Assembly (NCBI GenBank): GCA_023678885.1
Contig: CM042955.1
Span: 21,835,835 to 21,899,834, forward strand
From: Pogostemon cablin
Taxonomy: Eukaryota; Streptophyta; Magnoliopsida; Lamiales; Lamiaceae
Direction of reading: 5' to 3'
DNA: 64,000 bases
Both the position numbers and the translations under genes were made by a program. Of this stretch, positions 57,350-64,000 are shown piece after piece. Below the pieces are notes generated by a model. It did not search any database. It was not told the origin of the DNA and saw only the letters and a list, made by a program, of their open reading frames with translations. Position 1 is the stretch's first letter. The number at the start of each line of letters is the position of its first letter.

Positions 57350-57690
57350 AATGGTGTTGGATACCCGATATAAAAACCAACATCATGTCCGATATCATTG
57401 TTATAATATCGGATGCCAGATTCGGTGTTAGTTATGGTATCGGAGCCCCAACAGCGGACACCGACATCACGTCCAACACCATCGTCACATAATCGAATGT
57501 CGAATTCGGTGTCGGTCAAAATTTCGGAGGCCCAGACATAAAATACCAACACCATATCCGATATCGTTGGATCCCCGATATAGAATACCGACATCGTTGG
57601 AGCCCCGATATAGAATACCGACATCATATCTGGCCAGCACCATCTTCATATCACGAATGTCAAATTCAATATTGATCAAAGTGTTAGAGA
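57350..57690. repeat. ACCGACATC/GATATCGG minisatellite
   Basis: Imperfect units such as ggagccccgatatagaatac + cgacatc recur (for example 57565-57625, twice almost exactly), with tccgatatc and aattcggtgtc variants. The 127-residue minus-strand frame here translates the units as M-S-V-F-Y-I-G repeats and is not a convincing gene. A related array in the other sense is at 33990-34145. Confidence 0.7.
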
Positions 57691-58113
57691 ACCGACACAT
57701 ATTACCTACATTTGAAAGAAGGTTGGCATTCCTTTTAAATTAAAGGACAATTTGGTCAAAAAAATGTTAAAGGGGCAATAATTTTTTTTTCTCAAATGTT
57801 AGTGGCAATAACTTTTTACAATCATTATTGGCTCTTTTTTTTTGTGGTATTCGCACTTAAAATTTTAATTTTATTCCTATATGATCCAATTAGAAATTAA
57901 GAAAAAAAAAAGGGAGGAGGAACACATAATATTGAGTTGAGGTGGTACAGTCCTCATGTATTATTTTACGTACACAAATTAAAAGTCTGAAACACATGTT
58001 AGAGAGGACAAGGGAGGATCGTTGCAATTTAGCCCTTTCATGAAATTCTCCAAGCAACAAGATTAACAATTTATTTATTGTGGTAACATCCTCATCCTCT
58101 CCACTTAATGTTT

Positions 58114-58626
58114 TTAAGCACGTCGTTTCACTGATACCTGCAAAAACGAAAAAAATCTTAATTAGATTTTTCTTTTTATTAATATAATTACTATATCTTA
58201 CTCCTTCCATCTCACTGTTATATACACACTTGCTTTTTTCAAAAATCATATTAAGAAAAAAAAATTACTTTATTAATTTTTTGGGTAGTCATTTTATATT
58301 TTAAAGTAATAAATCAATTATAAAATGAATGGTGTTAGATGAAAATTTATTTTAAATTTCAAATTAAATTATATTGACATATCATAATATTGATATCATA
58401 ATATCGAGTGACATGTTTTTTTATCTTGTGTGTGAAACACACGACAAAATAAACTGTAATAATAGGTAAGGGATGGAGGAAATATCATTTTATATCTCTC
58501 TGCTTCGCCATAATATAATTCAATACAATATGTAAGACTTGCTTTAGGAAATAAGAAAAGCAAATGAATAAAAATAATTACCATAGGACTTTCGAATTTT
58601 CCGCCCCAATGGCTGAATGCAAACAT
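58114..58626 (-). CDS. Small two-exon gene family, copy III (best preserved)
   Basis: Exon 1 (58626-58582): AACAATG-type context and 15 codons MFAFSHWGGKFESPM, then donor GTAATT. Intron of 444 bp ends with a T-rich tract and TTGCAG. Exon 2 starts at 58137 with GTATCAG. In phase 0 it adds VSVKRRA and a stop, giving a 22-residue product. In the other phase exon 2 is open for more than 45 codons (GISETTCLKTLSGEDED... LLGEFHERAKLQ), and there the indels against copy II are all multiples of three. I cannot decide which frame is used, or whether the transcript is coding at all. TATA box at 58713-58720. The family is not recognised. Confidence 0.45.
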
Positions 58627-58712
58627 TGTCACTGAGATGGAGGGAGGTATGTGATAGCCAGACTTGATTAGAGATTTTAGAGTAGTGTAATTGTGAATGT
58701 GGAAGGTAGCTG

Positions 58713-58720
58713 CTTATATA
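58713..58720 (-). promoter_or_regulatory. TATA box of small-gene copy III
   Basis: TATATAAG on the minus strand, about 90 bases before the ATG, in a block matching copy I (cacaattac, tatataa, agc). Transcription would start near 58690. Confidence 0.65.
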
Positions 58721-58744
58721 GACCAGAAATCAATCATTGGCACA

Positions 58745-59184
58745 CCCCTGTTCAAATTTTTTTCCACTTTACTTTTTTATATGTACCAATTATTATACTC
58801 ACTTCTGTTAATAATAAAAATATGTAATAAATAATACACCTCACACTATATTAATATTCTCAAAAACTCACCAACTATTTATATATTTTATTAAATTTAA
58901 TAATTTTATTCATTTTTTATTAAATTATCAATAATACCATTAATTTATCATGCATTATATATACATTTAAAAAAAAGTACCCGAGCAAAAGCTATGAAAC
59001 TTGGGTATGAGTTTTTGGAATGACTTTTTATTTATTATTTATCGTGAATGATGGAATCATTACACATAGTATGCCCCTGCCATCAATGTAATTTTTTGTT
59101 TTACGCACTGTAATCCTATAAACAAAGAAATACGAAAGGAATGGAGAGAGTAATAAATAATATGGCATATAATAATACTCCTAT
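58745..59184. other. Insertion between proximal and distal promoter of copy III
   Basis: AT-rich sequence that separates the TATA region from the distal block at 59185-59275; in copies I and II the two lie close together. No clean element ends seen. Confidence 0.4.
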
Positions 59185-59275
59185 ATAATGCATAATTCAA
59201 GGGTGAAATGTAGTTGCCAGCTGGATCTGAAAATAATGAAGAATATATAATCTTTTGTATATTCCCTCCATCCCC
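59185..59275 (-). promoter_or_regulatory. Conserved upstream block of the small-gene family
   Basis: Plus-strand words cataattcaagggtgaaatg, gttgccagctgg and ataatgaagaat match 30255-30320 (copy I) and 38545-38605 (copy II). Conservation upstream of all three copies suggests promoter elements, or simply the extent of the duplicated segment. Confidence 0.5.
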
Positions 59276-59485
59276 TAGTCTTTTTTTTCTATTTTAGCTA
59301 TCTCACCCAAAGAGTCTTATTTCCTTTTTTTTTACAAACATAGGACTAACACGCATTCACTAATACAATTAAAATATGGAACTCATACTCCAACTAATAC
59401 AGCTACTTACTACACATTAAATAATAATACTCTTTAATCCACGTGCCAAAAAGCAAAAGACCCTCTTAGCGATGAACGAAGGGAG
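59262..59485. mobile_element. Stowaway MITE
   Basis: Ends TTCCCTCCATCCCC and, inverted, GATGAACGAAGGGAG, with TA on both sides. 224 bp. It overlaps the edge of the conserved upstream block. Confidence 0.75.
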
Positions 59486-59582
59486 TATATAAATAATTAA
59501 TAGGAAAGATTTGTCCAAAAGGTACAAGTTCACGTGATATGAATAAAAAGTGATAATTTTTATAATAAAAAATAATGTTCTC

Positions 59583-59760
59583 TTCATTCCACGTTAAGAT
59601 TTACATTTTTAATTTTGGTTTGTCCAAGATAAAATTTGTATTTTCTTTTCTATCAATTATGACCCACACAAAATAATTAATTATATTATTTATTAAAATA
59701 TTATATATCTTAATTTACGTGTAAAAAATAAGCGTCAACATTAACTCAGAATGGAGAGAG
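59583..59760. mobile_element. Stowaway-like MITE remnant
   Basis: A decayed pair of ends (tcttcattccacgttaag at the left, ctcagaatggagagagta at the right) enclosing the ttacgtgtaaaaaataagcg phrase common in Stowaway copies. The edges are uncertain. Confidence 0.45.
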
Positions 59761-61237
59761 TATATAAATAATAAAACATTATAATGATAATGTAAATTAT
59801 TTCATAAATAATTGATAATATAAATGAAAATTTATAACATTTAAAAAAACAAATGATAATATTATTAATAAAAAGTAATAACTAATTATAAAAGTTTAAA
59901 TTAATCTCACCATAAACGCCATCACACAAAAGTCCCCCTAGTTAATTACTTACCAGGCATGCAACAAATTTTATTTATTTTTATTTGTTCCAGGGGGGAG
60001 CATAATTATTAGGCTAAATTCTACCATAATTTTTATAAATAAATGGTGAATCATTTTTCAGTAGAGACTGCTTAAATTTTTTAAATAATATGTAGGACTA
60101 TGAAGGAGGTGCATCTCAGACGTCCTTTATTTTTTTGGGTGATTTACTACAGTGCCAACCCAAATTTAAAAAAAAAAAAAAATTGCCAACTTTATAACAA
60201 AAGGTTTAAGAATTTCCATAATGATAAAATTATCCTTCACTCGATTCTTACACAATATGAATATTTGAAAAAAAATTATTATCGAGTCAACTTTCAGAAT
60301 TTTAAAAAATCAATCTGCCCCTGCCTTCCTCTAATCTCTCTATACTAATCCAAACCCAAGCCCAGAATTGCTATCCCAACTCAAGCCCATTTACTCTCTC
60401 TCTCTCGCGTCGGCCCCAATCAAGATATGAACTGAATTCCCTCTATGGTTACCTTATGGTTTTTAATAATTTTATGATTTTAACTCCTAAATTGGTAGTT
60501 CATATTTCTCAGGTCTTGAATTGGTTGATATTTTTTCTGGTTCCCTAATTAATAGTTTAAGTTACTTTATTTTTTAAGGGTTAGTTTTTTGTGTTCTAGG
60601 GTGTAAAGTTGTACAGGGTATAACAATTTATTTTAAAATGATACACTTTAAATTAATAAGAATATAATTTTTTCATGTAAAGATTGGTTGAAATATGAAT
60701 ACTATGAATGTTTAACTAAAAAAATTAAGTTCTTTTCTTTGAAAATGAAGGGTATAAATTCTTGTACTAAATAGTATAACACGTAATACTAAAGATATAA
60801 CTTTAAAAAAATGTGGGATTTCAGGTACGATGTCCCAAGAACAAGTTTTTAGCCATTTTTTAGGTCATGAATTATAAGAATTCCTTTAAAAAATAACCAT
60901 TTTCAAAAAATGTGCTATATACCCAATTGCACAATAGCATCGCAAAATAAATTACAAGAATATTAAAATTAGATTTAGGAAATTCACTAATACTATTTCT
61001 TTTTAAAGTTGAAAAGAGTCGCAACTTGATTTTCAAAATCTATTGAAAATCAAGTTTTGATTGTTAAAACTCATAGCTAAGTCTTAAAAAACACTCTTGG
61101 ATATACCTATAAACCCAATAATCCTCAATATACTCACATTCAATACATTTTCTCTTTTTAATTAATATTATAATTTTTTATCTCTCATCTCTCATTTATT
61201 TTCTTATACATAGATTAACATTTTTTATACATTAATT

Positions 61238-61317
<80 letters not shown>

Positions 61318-61797
61318 ACAACTCAAAACAAACATATATTAATATACAAATGATTTTCAAACACTACAAAAACCTAAAATAATTTCACATAAATTTCAAT
61401 TTTAAAGTTATGACAAGGAACAAAAGAATCGCAATATTCATACAATCTAGTCCAGATTTAGCAGTCGGTAGGCCCCACAAATGTAGTAACTTGAAAAGGC
61501 AAACAATACATTATGCATTTGTTTATTGAACACAGTTGCCATTGGTATATTCCAACGGCCACATAATGTTGCTTCAAAATTTTCAAAAAAATATGACCAA
61601 AAAAACAAAATAAAAATGTCATCTTTCCTATCAAACTCCGTGACCCTTTGAAAATCTTTCCCAGAATTTTCTAATAAATACCCCCAAAAACATTTTCACT
61701 TCTTGCAAATTCATCAAATTTCTCACACACACACAAAAATGAGATAGAAGAAAACAGGATACCATCATCAACCATCACATAGCTCTGATCCTAAGCA
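59761..61797. other. Intergenic region upstream of the small conserved gene
   Basis: AT-rich with no convincing frame; the one at 60100-60348 is AT-driven. A (TA)n microsatellite lies at 61240-61315. The last 120 bases are a promoter/5' leader with a cacacacacacaaaa run and a two-codon upstream frame ATG-AGA-TAG at 61739-61747. Confidence 0.5.
61240..61315. repeat. (TA)n microsatellite
   Basis: About 38 uninterrupted TA units; likely to vary in length between individuals and to be prone to assembly error. Confidence 0.95.
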
Positions 61798-62115
61798 ATG
61801 GGAACTGTTCTAAAAAAAGCTGTCACAGATTCTGCAAATGAAGGAGCAGTTCTTGGAAAAGCAACAAGCTCAGCTAACAGTTTTAGGATGAAAACGAGCA
61901 CGACTACGACCACAGGAAAAACATCGGTGGAGGTGCTGCCACCACCGAGGAGCGGTGCCTGGAAATTGAAACTAGTGATTGATCCCCGGGATTTGGAGAT
62001 GATTTTGTCGGAGGAGGTGAATACAGAGGCCTTGATTGAGCAGATGAGGATTGCTGCAAATTCAACTCCCATGAGAGTGAAGAGTTCTTGGAATGGTGTC
62101 GATCACACTTGTTAA
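61798..62115 (+). CDS. Small conserved plant protein of unknown function
   Basis: Single-exon, 105 residues, starting MGTVLKKAVTDSANEGAVLG. The N-terminal half is Ser/Thr-rich and probably disordered (a T-S-T-T-T-T-T-G-K run). The C-terminal half has a compact conserved-looking domain WKLKLVIDPRDLEMILSEEV followed by N-T-E-A-L-I-E-Q-M-R. No signal peptide or membrane segment. GC content and codon use are clearly higher than in the surroundings, and a leader without splice signals precedes it. I recall similar small plant proteins but can give no function. It is convergent with the gene ending at 62514. Confidence 0.8.
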   Translation: MGTVLKKAVTDSANEGAVLGKATSSANSFRMKTSTTTTTGKTSVEVLPPPRSGAWKLKLVIDPRDLEMILSEEVNTEALIEQMRIAANSTPMRVKSSWNGVDHTC

Positions 62116-62513
62116 GGAGATCAGAGGCCAAAATTATATGTATATGTAATACTATGTCTTTAATCTGTAATGGATTTGGCAATGAAAATTGTATGTTTTC
62201 CAACATATATTACGAGAGGGATAACAAGATATTTTGCTATAAAAAATTACTGACCTAAAAGGGGGAAGTAAAAAAAAAAAAACACACAAAAACCAGAGAG
62301 AAAATGTGAAGTCATGGTTCTTGAATAACAGTACACTTAAGCCTAAACATACAACAAGATAGAAGAAAGGGCTCAAAGATATGGTTTTGATTGATGTAAG
62401 AACAACCTTTACGTTTCTTGTTGTTGAATAAACTCCCAAAAAAAAAACTTGTATATTCTGTCGGAACAATTCAAGTAAACCAGACAATTTCATCCTGTTA
62501 ACTCTTGAATCTC

Positions 62514-63349
62514 CTAGGTCCTTCCCTTTTTCTTGCTGAAAATAGAAAATATTCAAAAGGTAAGGAGATGGGAATTGGATCAAACCCTCAACTCAAATAA
62601 ACACATTAATAATCCATGGTTTAATCAAACCTTATATTGTTTCACTTGTTGGTCATATCACAATCACAAACGAATGCTTTTAGGAGGACATCAGTGGAGC
62701 AATGATCAAAGATCAGAAGTTAGAAAGAACAGGCGACTAAATTACTCATACACAATAAGACCTTAATTATGTGTGTAATAAAGGAAATGCATAGTAACTG
62801 CAACACAATTTCAAGGGTAACACAAGATTATATACCGATACACTTGGAGAAAGCAAATTATCTTACTTAGCTCTGCAGGTTATAAATTTCCAAGTTAGAA
62901 GCCAGTGCTTAAGCAAGACATAACTTAGCTCATTCTCTTATATCACAAGGCTACAAGTGAGGACATCTAAAAGAAGCTAATTGTCAAGGTATCTGCAGGA
63001 TCTTTTACCAAAATTTGAAGTGGTTAAACTTTTATAAGCTTCTATCCACATTATTGTGCCAAAAACAAATGTTAAAAGTATTTCAAGAAGGCATCATTAT
63101 TACCTTGATCGAGCCCCATCACTTGTTCTCTCATCTGAAGAATCTCTAACTCCCCTTCCAGAAACGACATCATCCATGCTTTGCCCTGTTCGTCTGTATC
63201 TGCCACCTGATGCTACATAAGCAGGACAAGGTCGATAGGCTTTTATGGGCCACCAACCAAAGCCAGGAACAGTGGCAATCCCACCTTGAATTCTTCCTTC
63301 ACCATTACAACCTCTTTCAATCTCCTCTCTTCCACAGGCTTTACAACCC
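62514..63349 (-). CDS. 3' end of a multi-exon plant gene (two exons seen)
   Basis: The exon at 63349-63104 (minus) reads G-C-K-A-C-G-R-E-E-I-E-R-G-C-N-G-E-G-R, then IQGGIATVPGFGWWPIKAYR, PCPAYVASGGRYRRTGQSMD and DDVVSGRGVRDSSDERTSDG. It is bounded by an AG acceptor and a CAAG|GTAATA donor. A terminal exon beginning at 62535 after TTTTCAG adds S-K-K-K-G-R-T and a stop at 62514. If the donor is not used, translation stops at once at 63102. Paired cysteines (C-x-x-C) suggest metal binding or redox activity; a plastid location is only a guess. Upstream exons must lie beyond 64000. The family name is not recalled. Confidence 0.6.
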
Positions 63350-64000
63350 CTTCAGGAAGGGTACATACAGAACAGAGATTAATAATTACATCCAATAAAC
63401 AATCATAACCCTTGAATGATGTGAAGCCTTTCTCAGAGGAGGTAAATATATCAACTGGATAACTAACTTTAAATCATTTAGATGAGCATGTGTTCCATTT
63501 CTTTTAAAGACGTAGTCATGTAGATAAACCTTTAAGTAACTTGACGTATGATCAAAATATTACTAACGTTTAAATTATCAGTCAAATAGGGTGAGTGAAA
63601 GTTCAAATTTTACCAAATTAATCAAATTCATACTCATTATAACAACATAAGCACCACTAAAAGTGTTAAAGTAAACATCATACTAAGCTTCAGAAGATAT
63701 CCACTGTTCCTGAAAAGTTCAATTTGAGCAGTTAACACACGCAATAACAGTCTTTAAAAGATGGAATTAAACTAGCCTGTTAGAAATTTTGCATACGGGC
63801 GGAAAACATAATCAAGAACCACATCACACTTATTGTTTGTTAAGACAAAATAGCATCAACTTGATTTATGTTAACATGAATAAAACTATCATCATAAACA
63901 TCAATACAAAACAATCATCATTGTTCAAACAGCTATATAAGAAGGGGAAATATTAACAAAGTGAAATTCTATTTATGAAACTTAATCATAATTCCTCCCC
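63350..64000 (-). other. Probable intron of the multi-exon gene
   Basis: No exon passing both splice-site and coding checks was found in these 650 bases. Because the exon at 63349 needs upstream coding sequence, this is most likely intron running off the window. Confidence 0.45.

Noticed and set aside
57244..57627. 127-codon minus-strand frame with MSVFYIG repeats
   Set aside because: It is a translation of the minisatellite units, with no start context or conserved domain.
58396..58626. Reading exon 1 of small-gene copy III through into a 78-residue unspliced protein
   Set aside because: The sequence after GTAATT differs from copy I by frame-breaking indels although the DNA is very similar, which fits intron and not coding sequence.
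60100..60348. 82-codon plus-strand frame
   Set aside because: AT-driven, lysine/asparagine/tyrosine-rich, crossing an A-run; no coding character.
63690..63725. A possible exon after ttttcag on the minus strand in the upstream part of the multi-exon gene
   Set aside because: No donor follows within a plausible distance and the sequence has no coding character.
1..64000. CRISPR arrays, ribosome-binding sites, operons, tRNA or rRNA genes
   Set aside because: The window is plant nuclear DNA; the regularly repeated words found are LTR, CACTA or minisatellite arrays, and the tRNA-like matches are primer-binding sites of retroelements.

Overview
This is a gene-poor, AT-rich stretch of a flowering-plant (eudicot-like) nuclear chromosome. 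Evidence: plant LTR-retrotransposon lineages (Athila-type Ty3/gypsy, Ty1/copia with a tRNA-Met primer site), a plant LINE, Stowaway, CACTA and Mutator-like DNA transposons, an old endogenous pararetrovirus, a captured fragment resembling plant eIF(iso)4E, a captured NLR resistance-gene fragment, and split genes with plant-style introns. The species cannot be named from the sequence alone.

Layout. 1-3.8 kb: a MITE and a 5'-truncated LINE (minus strand). 3.8-17.4 kb: pieces of Athila-type elements and one copia LTR, stacked on each other (integrase fragment 6455-7068, envelope-position reading frame 14831-16402, one clean LTR insertion at 13026-14534). 17.4-29.8 kb: a decayed pararetrovirus on the minus strand. 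Read in its own sense it has an N-terminal region, coat protein with zinc knuckle, movement protein, protease and the start of reverse transcriptase. It is split by a 5.6 kb CACTA transposon (21585-27223) and a solo LTR (27399-28913). 29.8-38.6 kb: two damaged copies of a small two-exon gene; the second has its intron stretched to 7.6 kb by a large inverted-repeat element, two solo LTRs, Stowaway MITEs and a Mutator-like element. 38.7-41.7 kb: Mutator-like elements, one carrying an NLR fragment. 41.7-47.3 kb: a decayed copia element with two similar LTRs. 47.3-55.9 kb: a non-autonomous Athila-type element (gag and protease but no reverse transcriptase or integrase) with a solo LTR inside its 5' LTR. 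56-59.5 kb: a CACTA MITE, a minisatellite and the best-preserved copy of the small two-exon gene. 61.8-64 kb: ordinary gene territory, with a small conserved single-exon gene (+) convergent with the 3' end of a multi-exon gene (-).

Five LTR insertions (13026, 27399, 31645, 35165, 47962) are complete TG...CA LTRs flanked by 5-bp duplications without internal regions, so unequal or intra-element recombination has been removing elements. Other elements end abruptly inside LTRs (4797, 8718, 55868), which points to deletion by illegitimate recombination.

The items most worth a second look are: the small two-exon gene family (exon 1 at 30166, 38493 and 58626; exon 2 at 30858 and 58137), which I do not recognise; the host-gene fragments inside the CACTA and Mutator-like elements; the coat-before-movement-protein order of the pararetrovirus; and short palindromic word arrays that sit at the same LTR position in three different LTR families.
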